DNA of 64,000 nucleotides from positions 434,001-498,000 of the forward strand of contig NZ_JAJTSZ010000004.1 of assembly GCF_021440195.1 (NCBI RefSeq), given 5' to 3'. This DNA is from Dyadobacter sp. CY356. GTDB lineage: Bacteria; Bacteroidota; Bacteroidia; Cytophagales; Spirosomataceae. Position numbers and translations under genes: made by a program. Positions 8,568 through 16,405 of the stretch are shown in pieces. Numbering within the stretch: the first letter of the stretch is position 1; every line of letters begins with the position of its first letter. The notes beneath the pieces are model-generated. The model ran no database searches and was not told the DNA's origin. It saw only the letters and a program-made list of their open reading frames with translations.

Positions 8568-9512
8568 ATGGCATTCGAAATATTTAAAGAGCAATATGGT
8601 GAGCTGACTGAATACGTAATCCAGGAAACTGCTACAAATAACCGTTGTGTGATTGTCCCAGAACTTGGTGGAATCGCCCGGCAATTATCATTGAGAAAAG
8701 GAACAACACTATTCTCATTGCTAAAATCACCTGGAACGCCTGGTGAACTTCTGGAAGACACAAAAAGTGCAGGAGAATTGCTGTTCCCCTTTGCCAGCCG
8801 TATTCCTGACGGGAAATACCATTTCCTTGGCAAAGATTACCAGCTTGCACAAAATGATGATACCAATGCCATTCACGGGCTGGTTCGCAAACATGCATTC
8901 AAACTGGAAGAACAGGTTACCGAAGCTGATCATGCTTACATCAAATTGTCTTATACTTTGAGAGAAAAGGAAGGTTATCCTTTCTCGGTAGATTTTTCAG
9001 TAAAATATACACTTAATGCTTCGGGCGTATTTTCACTTACCTACGAAGCTAAAAACGTTGGTAATGAACCTTGTCCGGTAATGTTTGGCTGGCACCCCTA
9101 TTTTGTGTTAGGCCATGAGGATGTAGATGCATGGAAAATTAATATTCCGTCTGACACGATCGTGGTTTTCGACAACCGCATGAGCCCGATTGGTACTGCG
9201 CCATTTCTGATTGAGGTGGGTGCTATGCCATTATTTAAAAAAGCGCTGGATAATGCTTTCATAATCAATAATACAGGCGACAAGACAGTAACCGAATTAA
9301 TCTCTGAAAGACAGAATGTGACTTTGCAGATTGAACAGGAAGTGGGTGAAGGTAAATTTAATTATCTCGTTGTATACACACCACCTGCAAGGGATTGTGT
9401 GGCCATTGAGCCGTTAACTGCCAACGTTAATGCCTTCAACAACGGTGAAGGGTTAAATATTCTGACAGCAGGAAATTCAATTTCAGGAACGATTAATCTG
9501 AAATTGGTTTAG
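8568..9512 (+). CDS. Aldose 1-epimerase (GalM-like) family protein
   Basis: A 314-residue protein of the galactose mutarotase superfamily, which interconverts the alpha and beta anomers of aldoses. Expected catalytic features are present: NAIHGLVR with the first histidine, MFGWHPYF with the second, and the C-terminal base in CVAIEPLTANVNAFN. The substrate cannot be told from sequence; the subgroup also contains hexose-6-phosphate epimerases. No signal peptide is seen, so it is cytoplasmic. It stands alone, with its own promoter box, and its last 20 bases overlap the convergent nucleotidyltransferase gene. Confidence 0.85.
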   Translation: MAFEIFKEQYGELTEYVIQETATNNRCVIVPELGGIARQLSLRKGTTLFSLLKSPGTPGELLEDTKSAGELLFPFASRIPDGKYHFLGKDYQLAQNDDTNAIHGLVRKHAFKLEEQVTEADHAYIKLSYTLREKEGYPFSVDFSVKYTLNASGVFSLTYEAKNVGNEPCPVMFGWHPYFVLGHEDVDAWKINIPSDTIVVFDNRMSPIGTAPFLIEVGAMPLFKKALDNAFIINNTGDKTVTELISERQNVTLQIEQEVGEGKFNYLVVYTPPARDCVAIEPLTANVNAFNNGEGLNILTAGNSISGTINLKLV

Positions 9513-10605
9513 GATTATCATTGGAGTACCACTTTATTTTATCAATTAAAAGTTGCCACTCAAATAGATAAGTAAGGTGCTGAAAAAGCACCTTACTTTT
9601 ATGTTTCAGACCATCATGGACTGATAGTCCTTGGATAAAATAGGGCCAGGTAGAATTAGCTGACTCTTTTGGCATTTTCTGCCAAATATCAATATAAGGA
9701 ACGGGATTGATAAACTTTGTAATTACTGGCCAATCTACCTCCCAGGATAGTCCAAGGGATTTAAGCAAACCCAAGCTGATTGTAAAAAGGTTGTGAATAC
9801 CTTTATCTCTTGCAATATCTTCTATAAAAATCCAATCTGTCCTGGAACCATGTTTTATCATGTAAGCTGCCAGGTCAGCAATATATTTCAGTTTGCACCA
9901 CCTCTCCTTGCCCCCATGATGCACAAGCAATAATAAAAACTGATACTCATTTTGAAAACCATTTAGTGCGACTTGATGCAAGTTGTATACTTGCTTATAC
10001 ATTATCCACTCATCTGAAGGGAAACTAAAACAAAGACGTGGATATGCTACTTGCCAGTGGACTTCAACAGTACTTAAAACTTCACTGGAACTATTTTCAA
10101 GTGGTATGTGATAATCAGTTCTGAAAAAGCCTTTACTTCTCTTTGGATACTTTAATAAATATTGGCGATAAGAATCCGGCAAATAACCTGCTCCTTCTAA
10201 AATACCAAGAGCCTCAACGATATATCTGGATTCAATTAGAATATCAATATCGCCGAATTCACGTTTTCCAACATCTCCATACAACCAATCGGCCCAAAGG
10301 CTTCCCTTATAGGCAAAACATTCGATGTTGTAACCTGCAAGTAAATCTGACACGCGGCCAAGCTCTTTTACAGACATTAAATTGCCAATTGCCATATTCT
10401 GGCATTCTAAGGAAAGATTTGTCTGAAAGTCAAATTCAAGATTATTTTTTTTTAGGAAATCGAGAAATTGTGGACGGACTCCATGATACCTCATCAAACG
10501 GCGTAAATAATCCGTACTATACCTGTCACTAAAATCCTGAGATTTTACTTGAAAGGAAGCAGATAATAACGTTTGTAATTCAGGAGATATTGATATGGCT
10601 GACAT
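9493..10605 (-). CDS. Nucleotidyltransferase-family protein of the RiPP-like operon
   Basis: A 370-residue protein of the uncharacterised nucleotidyltransferase family (NTP_transf_5). The signature is CFAYKGSLWADWLYGD followed by REFGDIDILIESR, where GDIDILI provides the metal-binding carboxylates of the nucleotidyltransferase fold. The helical C-terminal half includes LLLLVHHGGKERWCKLKYIADLAAY, also usual for the family. Such proteins recur beside B2 proteases and HPr-kinase-like proteins in lasso-peptide and related clusters, where they may modify a peptide; their reaction is not established. It is the last gene of a four-gene operon: its ATG overlaps the preceding TGA (TGATG). Its 3' end overlaps the convergent epimerase gene by 20 bases. 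Confidence 0.8.
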   Translation of the reverse strand: MSAISISPELQTLLSASFQVKSQDFSDRYSTDYLRRLMRYHGVRPQFLDFLKKNNLEFDFQTNLSLECQNMAIGNLMSVKELGRVSDLLAGYNIECFAYKGSLWADWLYGDVGKREFGDIDILIESRYIVEALGILEGAGYLPDSYRQYLLKYPKRSKGFFRTDYHIPLENSSSEVLSTVEVHWQVAYPRLCFSFPSDEWIMYKQVYNLHQVALNGFQNEYQFLLLLVHHGGKERWCKLKYIADLAAYMIKHGSRTDWIFIEDIARDKGIHNLFTISLGLLKSLGLSWEVDWPVITKFINPVPYIDIWQKMPKESANSTWPYFIQGLSVHDGLKHKSKVLFQHLTYLFEWQLLIDKIKWYSNDNPKPISD

Positions 10606-11519
10606 CAGACAGGACTGTTATTTAAGAATATACTTTCCTGCACCCACTTCTCTAATAACTCAAATCCATCGGAACGCCTTTTACGCCATATTTTGGCAAA
10701 TCTGGCACAATTAAAACTTTGAAGAAAATGCTGTTTTACTGCTTCACCTGACATTAAGCTGAAAGGCAAAGGGAAATTCTTTAACATTTCAGTTGGAATT
10801 GAAAAAGCACTTAATTCTTCCAAAGCAGCACGATTTTTTGCTTTGTGTATAAAAAATATGTTCCCCAGTTGAACAGGTTCTAAATCAAAAGCACCAGCAG
10901 GTTTATATGAAAACTTGTTAACACCTTCACTGACAGGCTGCAAATTTGATCTTTCGTAATTTAGTCCGTTGACCGTATTATCCCAAATTTTAATCTGTGG
11001 ATAAGCCGGAATAATGTATGCCTTTCCACTCTCATCAAATGAAATTGCCGTTAAATCATCACTTAATAAAGGACATCCGGCTTTGACAAATGCTGCCGCC
11101 GTCGTTGACTTTCCTGCACCGGGACTTCCCATAAAACACCACGCTTCGTCTCCAACTTTAACAGAACTGGCGTGGAGTAAAAAATATCCTCTTTGAAACA
11201 AAATTAACCCAAGCGCTTCACTAACCGTAAAAAGACTGATCAGATTATTATCTTCTGTTAAGGGGGAAACCACTAATTGATTTCCTTCAACAGCTTCGAA
11301 AGTCGCTACGCCTTCCCAATGAAGAATAAGGTTCTCTTTATTTTTTCCGAAAAGTGCACGAATTCCTCTGCGGTAAATAGCGGTTTTTTTAAATTTTGGA
11401 TTGATAACAGTACCAATTTTAATATGCAGATCCCAGGAAGTTGTCGGGAGCGCACTGCTTAATTCAGGTAGTTCAATTTCAGAGAAGATGGTTAATCCGT
11501 ACGCTTTATAAAAATACAT
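10605..11519 (-). CDS. HPr-kinase-like protein (possible peptide kinase)
   Basis: A 304-residue protein related to the C-terminal kinase domain of HPr serine kinase. It has a P-loop GSPGAGKST at 131-139, the preceding HASSV at 116-120, and the acidic LLSDD at 151-155. The N-terminal about 110 residues are a small beta-rich domain seen in the peptide-associated members. In lasso-peptide clusters such proteins phosphorylate the precursor; that role is inferred here only from family and neighbours. No phosphotransferase-system genes are nearby, which argues against a true HPr kinase. It is third in the operon, 15 bases after the B2 gene, and translationally coupled to the nucleotidyltransferase gene. 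Confidence 0.78.
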   Translation of the reverse strand: MYFYKAYGLTIFSEIELPELSSALPTTSWDLHIKIGTVINPKFKKTAIYRRGIRALFGKNKENLILHWEGVATFEAVEGNQLVVSPLTEDNNLISLFTVSEALGLILFQRGYFLLHASSVKVGDEAWCFMGSPGAGKSTTAAAFVKAGCPLLSDDLTAISFDESGKAYIIPAYPQIKIWDNTVNGLNYERSNLQPVSEGVNKFSYKPAGAFDLEPVQLGNIFFIHKAKNRAALEELSAFSIPTEMLKNFPLPFSLMSGEAVKQHFLQSFNCARFAKIWRKRRSDGFELLEKWVQESIFLNNSPV

Positions 11520-11534
11520 GTGTGTGATTGTAGA

Positions 11535-11966
11535 TTATTCCCAAACCCATAAACGTTGATAGGAAACCGAGTCTGACCAGTCCCCAATAATAATTTCTCC
11601 TTCTTTCTCAACCCAGGCATGCGCTTCAAAAGCTTTTGCCGGGTTAATTTCAACACCAATTTCCAAACTTAGTGCAGGAACATGGCGTAGTAAATATTTG
11701 GTTGCCAACGCTCTTGGCAAACAGAGCAGTTCAATTGGTAAAACGTTAGCGGCAGTATTAACAGCCCAAACGTTTTCTTCAATTTCCTCTGCGGTCATTT
11801 CATTATATCTTTCAGATCTGGAAAACCTGTAAAAAAGCCGACGAAAAGTGGAAAATGACAATACTGTCAAACCCGCTTTAAGAAACAAAAGAACCATCCC
11901 GGCCCGCAAGATTTTTAGTTTTGCGCTACCTGAAATACTTCCCCATTTTTTAAGATAATTTGACAT
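11535..11966 (-). CDS. Lasso-peptide biosynthesis B2-type protein (transglutaminase-like cysteine protease)
   Basis: A 143-residue protein matching the B2 leader peptidases of lasso peptides (Transglut_core3 fold). The catalytic triad is visible: C82 in LLCLPRALA, H116 in FEAHAWVE and D129 in IIGDWS. The N-terminal region with AGMVLLFLKAGLTVLS may be a hydrophobic helix near the membrane. In known clusters B2 cuts the precursor after the leader peptide that the B1/PqqD-like protein has bound, and that B1-like partner is encoded 12 bases upstream. The operon shows no asparagine-synthetase-like lasso cyclase, so the end product need not be a lasso. Confidence 0.85.
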   Translation of the reverse strand: MSNYLKKWGSISGSAKLKILRAGMVLLFLKAGLTVLSFSTFRRLFYRFSRSERYNEMTAEEIEENVWAVNTAANVLPIELLCLPRALATKYLLRHVPALSLEIGVEINPAKAFEAHAWVEKEGEIIIGDWSDSVSYQRLWVWE

Positions 11967-11978
11967 TGCAGACTTTAT

Positions 11979-12245
11979 CTATTCAGTTTCTTCGACCAGT
12001 TTCTCTGAAATAAGATCTTTCAAAAGTAATTCAATATCGTCCTGACAAGTTTTTTTGTCAATATCATATTCATTTGTCACGGCTTCACAAAGTGCTTCCA
12101 GCGTTTTTGGTTCGCCTTCCAGATTATTCCAAACCAACGCTCCTACTTCATCCAGACCGTAGTATGCTCCTTTGTTATGATTAAGAATCACGATTTCACC
12201 ACCAACCTGTGATGCAATTTGTTGGGATGTTAGTTTATATTTCAT
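11979..12245 (-). CDS. PqqD-family RiPP recognition element protein
   Basis: An 88-residue PqqD-like protein, the class that binds leader peptides of ribosomally made, modified peptides and presents them to the modifying enzyme. Typical elements: an N-terminal beta hairpin (GGEIVILNHNKGAYYGLDEVG), VGALVWNNLEG, and a C-terminal helical part ending in LLLKDLISEKLVEE. It is the first gene of the B1-B2-kinase-nucleotidyltransferase operon and follows an exact Bacteroidota promoter. Its ATG overlaps the stop of a 14-codon reading frame in the leader. No precursor peptide gene was recognised nearby. Confidence 0.85.
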   Translation of the reverse strand: MKYKLTSQQIASQVGGEIVILNHNKGAYYGLDEVGALVWNNLEGEPKTLEALCEAVTNEYDIDKKTCQDDIELLLKDLISEKLVEETE

Positions 12246-12286
12246 AATAATAGTGTATTGTTGGCAATGAAAATGAGGTATGCCAT
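12242..12286 (-). other. Possible 14-codon leader reading frame overlapping the PqqD-like start
   Basis: An ATG at 12286 opens a frame encoding MAYLIFIANNTLLL, whose TGA overlaps the ATG of the PqqD-like gene (ATGA). The predicted transcription start lies only a few bases before this ATG. It could act by translational coupling or be chance; it does not look like a RiPP precursor. Confidence 0.25.
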
Positions 12287-12293
12287 TAGTTTA

Positions 12294-12326
12294 CAAAGTT
12301 AGAAATAATAATTATTCGATCTCAAA
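12294..12326 (-). promoter_or_regulatory. Promoter of the PqqD/B2/kinase/nucleotidyltransferase operon
   Basis: On the minus strand TTTG (12326-12323) is followed by a 21-base spacer and TAACTTTG (12301-12294), matching both boxes of the Bacteroidota consensus. The -33 box lies inside the last codons of the upstream aldehyde dehydrogenase gene, so the operon has its own promoter. Confidence 0.75.
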
Positions 12327-13850
12327 TTTTATTCCCTGAGCCAAAGGAAGGGTCGTACTGTAATTAATTGTAGTTGTTTGCCGCCTCATATATGCCTTCC
12401 ATGCATCAGATCCCGATTCGCGACCGCCGCCCGTTTCTTTTTCACCTCCGAAAGCACCACCGATTTCTGCTCCGGATGTTCCAATATTGACATTGGCAAT
12501 ACCGCAATCTGAACCGGCCTGAGATAAAAACAGCTCTGCCTCACGAATATTCAGAGTAAAAATAGACGAAGAAAGTCCCTGCGGTACGGCATTCTGCAAT
12601 TCAATGGCTTCATCCAGACTATCGTACTTTATTAGATACAAAATTGGTGCAAAAGTCTCGCTTTGAACGATAGAAAAATCGTTTTCCACCTCTGCCACAC
12701 ACGGCATCACATAACATCCGGAAACATATTTCTCTCCTTTAAGTACTTTTGGATCGATAATAAAATGTCCGCCTTCTTTTCTGATTTTCTCAATTGCAGC
12801 CTCATAGTTTTCCACCGCAATTTTATCAATCAATGGCCCGACATGATTATTTTCGTCCAATGGATTCCCAATCCTTAACTGCGCATAAGCCTTAATCAGC
12901 CGGTTTTTTATCTCTTCATAAATATCCGAATGAACAATTAATCTCCTCGTAGATGTACAACGCTGCCCGGCTGTACCCACAGCACCGAAAACAATTCCCG
13001 GAATGGCAACGTTCAGATCAGCGGAAGGAGTGACAATGATCGCATTATTTCCACCAAGTTCCAATAAACTTTTACCTAACCTTCTTGCTACTGCTTCTCC
13101 AACTGCCTTTCCCATTCGGGTACTGCCCGTAGCAGAAACCAATGCAATTCTGTTATCATCTGCCAGATATTCTCCGACAGCTCTTCCTCCTGTTACGATA
13201 CAGGAAATCCCTTCGGGAAGATGATTATTTTTTAAAACGATCTGAATAATATTCTGGCAGGCAATCGCCGTCAGCGGCGTTTTTTCGGAAGGTTTCCAAA
13301 TACAAACATCTCCGCAAATCCAGGCAAGCATGGCGTTCCATGACCAGACTGCAACGGGAAAATTAAACGCGGAAATTATGCCGACAATTCCCAATGGCTG
13401 CCATTGTTCATACATCCTGTGCTGCACCCTTTCGCTATGCATACTCAAACCGTATAACTGGCGGGAAAGTCCAACAGCGAAATCACAGATATCAATCATT
13501 TCCTGCACTTCACCCAGGCCTTCCTGCAAGCTTTTGCCCATTTCATAACTAACCAGCGTACCTAATTCCTGTTTATTATCCCGTAACTGCTCACCAATCT
13601 GGCGGACAATTTCTCCGCGTTTTGGTGCAGGTACCATTCGCCAGATTTTAAAAGCCTGACCCGCAGATTCAACTACCTCTTCAAAATCCTCCGGACTGGC
13701 TGAATGTACTTTGGCTATAACTTTTCCATCTACCGGAGAATATGATTCCAGCAATTCTCCGCTTCCGTTCCAGGATTTCAGACCTGTACTGACTCCCGGA
13801 TTAGCCGGATTTATGTTCAGTTTGACTAAAATTTCTTGTATATCAATCAT
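12312..13850 (-). CDS. ALDH7-type aldehyde dehydrogenase (probable aminoadipate-semialdehyde dehydrogenase)
   Basis: A 512-residue NAD(P)-dependent aldehyde dehydrogenase. Catalytic cysteine C298 lies in GQRCTST, the general base E264 in LLELGG, and the stabilising asparagine in SAFNFPVAVW. The opening and the segment GIISAFNFPVAVWSWNAMLAW point to the ALDH7/antiquitin subfamily, which oxidises 2-aminoadipate 6-semialdehyde in lysine breakdown. A saccharopine-dehydrogenase-family gene lies 55 bases upstream on the same strand, which supports that role because such enzymes produce the semialdehyde. Substrate is therefore inferred from subfamily plus neighbour. The gene ends 66 bases before the PqqD-like gene. 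Confidence 0.85.
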   Translation of the reverse strand: MIDIQEILVKLNINPANPGVSTGLKSWNGSGELLESYSPVDGKVIAKVHSASPEDFEEVVESAGQAFKIWRMVPAPKRGEIVRQIGEQLRDNKQELGTLVSYEMGKSLQEGLGEVQEMIDICDFAVGLSRQLYGLSMHSERVQHRMYEQWQPLGIVGIISAFNFPVAVWSWNAMLAWICGDVCIWKPSEKTPLTAIACQNIIQIVLKNNHLPEGISCIVTGGRAVGEYLADDNRIALVSATGSTRMGKAVGEAVARRLGKSLLELGGNNAIIVTPSADLNVAIPGIVFGAVGTAGQRCTSTRRLIVHSDIYEEIKNRLIKAYAQLRIGNPLDENNHVGPLIDKIAVENYEAAIEKIRKEGGHFIIDPKVLKGEKYVSGCYVMPCVAEVENDFSIVQSETFAPILYLIKYDSLDEAIELQNAVPQGLSSSIFTLNIREAELFLSQAGSDCGIANVNIGTSGAEIGGAFGGEKETGGGRESGSDAWKAYMRRQTTTINYSTTLPLAQGIKFEIE

Positions 13851-13905
13851 ATCCTTTATTCATTTTGTGTAAAATGAACCTGAGCTTATTGCTAAAATGG
13901 GTTCG

Positions 13906-14958
13906 CTAATTAAACAGCTTTCCATTTGTAGTCTTCAAAAATTTATCTAACAAAATATCTTCCTGTCTGATAAAACCGCTATTTGGTAAACTGCCATCCG
14001 CAACCATTTCTACGACTGAGGCAATGGAAGCTGCCGTTGTCCAGGAAATAGCGCGCCAATGCCGGCCATCTATTTTAATTGGATGATAGGCCTGATAAAA
14101 TTCTTCTCTTTCCAAAAACTCTCCTTTCCAGCCTTCAACAACCGCATATACATATACTACGTCCTGCTGAACAGGAGGTTTTGCTTCGGTTAGTATTTGT
14201 TCAACCAGTTCACGCTTGTCTTTAAGAATCAATTCATAGAGCAAAAACCGCATCAGACTGCAATGACCGGGGTAACGTATTGTTTTGTAATTTAAAGTAT
14301 CCAGTTTTCCTTCAAAAGTTTCGCACATTGTCCCCAAACCGCCCGATGTACTGAATGCCTCAAATTCCTGTCCTTCAATATTGATCATTTCGATACCTTC
14401 CAGCGACGGTACCATTTTTCTGACACCATTATGAATAACTTCTGCATCGTTTATATATTCGTTCACCACACCAGCCGGCGACCAGGTAAAAGAATAACCC
14501 ATCAAGCCATTTGGATATCGGGGCAAAGCACCGACGCGCAATTCAATATCGCGAATTTTGGTAAAACGTTTGGCAAGATCCATACCTACAATGCCTATAA
14601 AACCCGGGGCTAATCCACATTGCGGCACCATTACACCTTTACTATCCTTCGCCAATTCTCGTATGGCAGAAGTAGTATAAACATCCTCTGTCAAATCAAA
14701 ATAATGAATTCCTCTCTGATAAGCCATGATGGCTATCGGCAAATTTAAATTGTAGGGCATACAGGACACCACAGCATCGGCTCCTGTCAGTATTTCATCG
14801 AGAAATGTATCTTCAGAAATATCTCCTGATTTGAATAAAAAAGGAATTTCAACCGGTGGTTTTGTTTTATCGATTCCAGTAACCTGAAATCGCTTGCTAA
14901 GGAGCGTGGCAACCAGCGAACCAACCTTTCCTAATCCTATGACAACAATGTTTTGCAT
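13906..14958 (-). CDS. Saccharopine dehydrogenase-family protein (possible lysine 6-dehydrogenase)
   Basis: A 350-residue NAD(P)-dependent oxidoreductase. It starts with a Rossmann motif, VIGLGKVGS, and has VVSCMPYNLNLPIA and VMVPQCGLAPGFIG, typical of the saccharopine dehydrogenase/lysine 6-dehydrogenase group. Family members either split saccharopine or deaminate the epsilon-amino group of lysine to give aminoadipate semialdehyde. The single-domain length fits lysine 6-dehydrogenase better than the bifunctional enzyme. Pairing with the downstream ALDH7 enzyme suggests a two-step route from lysine to 2-aminoadipate. An exact -7 box lies 77 bases upstream in the divergent region shared with the flavoprotein gene. 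Confidence 0.82.
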   Translation of the reverse strand: MQNIVVIGLGKVGSLVATLLSKRFQVTGIDKTKPPVEIPFLFKSGDISEDTFLDEILTGADAVVSCMPYNLNLPIAIMAYQRGIHYFDLTEDVYTTSAIRELAKDSKGVMVPQCGLAPGFIGIVGMDLAKRFTKIRDIELRVGALPRYPNGLMGYSFTWSPAGVVNEYINDAEVIHNGVRKMVPSLEGIEMINIEGQEFEAFSTSGGLGTMCETFEGKLDTLNYKTIRYPGHCSLMRFLLYELILKDKRELVEQILTEAKPPVQQDVVYVYAVVEGWKGEFLEREEFYQAYHPIKIDGRHWRAISWTTAASIASVVEMVADGSLPNSGFIRQEDILLDKFLKTTNGKLFN

Positions 14959-15035
14959 AATGATTTAAGATGAAGTGTGAATCTTTTTCTGAAATCTAAA
15001 TAGCCAATAGTTCCTGATACTGACTGTATTCTTTT

Positions 15036-15043
15036 CAAAAATA
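15036..15043 (-). promoter_or_regulatory. -7 box for the lysine-catabolism pair
   Basis: TATTTTTG on the minus strand matches TAnnTTTG. The predicted transcript has a leader of about 70 bases before the ATG at 14958. No good -33 TTTG is seen. Confidence 0.45.
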
Positions 15044-15124
15044 ATTTAATGAAAGATAGGGAAAGAAATTGCAGTTTTATAAAAGTTAGTAGTCATTTTT
15101 GTAAGTTTTACATCAATTCGTATT

Positions 15125-16357
15125 ATGCAGATTGTGATTATCGGAGGTGGTGCATCGGGATTTATGGCAGCGATAACAGCCGCTGAAACTTATCCGGATG
15201 CGCACATTATAATTTTGGAAAAAAATAAAACGGTTTTAAATAAAGTCCGGGTGTCAGGTGGCGGAAGATGCAACGTCACGCATAAACCTTCTGACCTTCG
15301 TTTTTTTATTAAAAATTATCCAAGAGGAGAAAAATTTCTCCGAAAAATTTTCTCCCGTTTTGATGCGCAGGATACCGTTAACTGGTTTGAAAACCACGGA
15401 GTCAGATTAAAAACTGAGCCTGATGGCAGAATGTTTCCAGTCACAGATTCGTCTCAAACCATCATTGACTGTCTCCTCAGAGCTGCAAAAGTTTTAAATA
15501 TTGATATAAAAACAAGTAGCGGCGTTAAGTCATTTGCCTGGACTGACATGGAAAATATTCCTAAGTTTTCTATTCAAATGGATTCAGAAGAATTCATAAC
15601 GGCTGACAAAATTTTGATTGCTTCCGGCGGACATCCAAAATCCAGCGGGTTTAACTGGATCAGCGAACATGAGCATACCATCGTTGAGCCTTTTCCATCA
15701 TTGTTTACTTTCAATGTACCAAACGGATATTTACTTCCACTTTCCGGCGTGGCAGTTCAGGATGCTTATGTAAAAATTATTGGTACAAAACATGAATGGC
15801 GAGGACCTGTCTTGCTGACGCACTGGGGCTTCAGCGGGCCGGCGATTCTTAAATTATCAGCATGGGGAGCTCGTGACCTGGCTGCCATGAATTATCATTT
15901 TACTTTTAAAATCAACTGGTTGCCTGAAATGAATGAGCAGCAGGTCAGGGAATTTTTGATCGCTGAAAAAACCAATACACCCAAACAGCAAATCTCATCA
16001 CATGCCCGTTTTGGACTGCCTGTCAGATTATGGAAAGCATTTACGGAAAAGGCTGAAATCATAGAAAATTTACGATGGTCGGACGCGACGAATAAGGTTC
16101 TAAACCGGATGGCAGAACTTTTGACAAACAGTCAGTTTGATGTTAAAGGAAAAAGTACTTATAAAGAAGAATTTGTAACCTGCGGTGGTATTGCACTTTC
16201 TGATATTAACCAGGAAACGCTGGAAAGTAAGAAGGTCTCAGGCTTATTTTTCGCCGGTGAAGTCCTGGATGTTGACGGAATCACTGGTGGTTTTAATTTC
16301 CAAAATGCCTGGACAACCGGTTTTGTCGTTGGAAAAGAAATAGGACGGATTTCTTAA
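15125..16357 (+). CDS. YhiN/HI0933-family FAD-dependent oxidoreductase
   Basis: A 410-residue flavoprotein of the HI0933/YhiN family (also named aminoacetone-oxidase family). FAD-binding features are the N-terminal GGGASGFMAA, KVRVSGGGRCNVTH, ILIASGGHP, and the C-terminal LFFAGEVLDVDGITGGFNFQNAW, whose last block closes over the FAD. The biological substrate is unknown for nearly all members. Length is normal and the ATG at 15125 places the dinucleotide motif at the very N-terminus, as usual. The next gene, a polysaccharide deacetylase, follows after 48 bases on the same strand, but no shared function is evident. Confidence 0.92.
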   Translation: MQIVIIGGGASGFMAAITAAETYPDAHIIILEKNKTVLNKVRVSGGGRCNVTHKPSDLRFFIKNYPRGEKFLRKIFSRFDAQDTVNWFENHGVRLKTEPDGRMFPVTDSSQTIIDCLLRAAKVLNIDIKTSSGVKSFAWTDMENIPKFSIQMDSEEFITADKILIASGGHPKSSGFNWISEHEHTIVEPFPSLFTFNVPNGYLLPLSGVAVQDAYVKIIGTKHEWRGPVLLTHWGFSGPAILKLSAWGARDLAAMNYHFTFKINWLPEMNEQQVREFLIAEKTNTPKQQISSHARFGLPVRLWKAFTEKAEIIENLRWSDATNKVLNRMAELLTNSQFDVKGKSTYKEEFVTCGGIALSDINQETLESKKVSGLFFAGEVLDVDGITGGFNFQNAWTTGFVVGKEIGRIS

Positions 16358-16405
16358 CTTTAAATACTAAATTGTCAATTTAAACCCTCAACAATACATC
16401 GCTAA

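Noticed and set aside
10605-11519. True HPr kinase/phosphorylase of the phosphotransferase system
   Set aside because: The N-terminal domain differs, no HPr or phosphotransferase genes are present, and the context is peptide maturation.
12312-13850. Aldehyde dehydrogenase as part of the PqqD/B2 operon
   Set aside because: The operon has its own complete promoter at the dehydrogenase stop, and the dehydrogenase pairs better with the upstream saccharopine-dehydrogenase-like gene.
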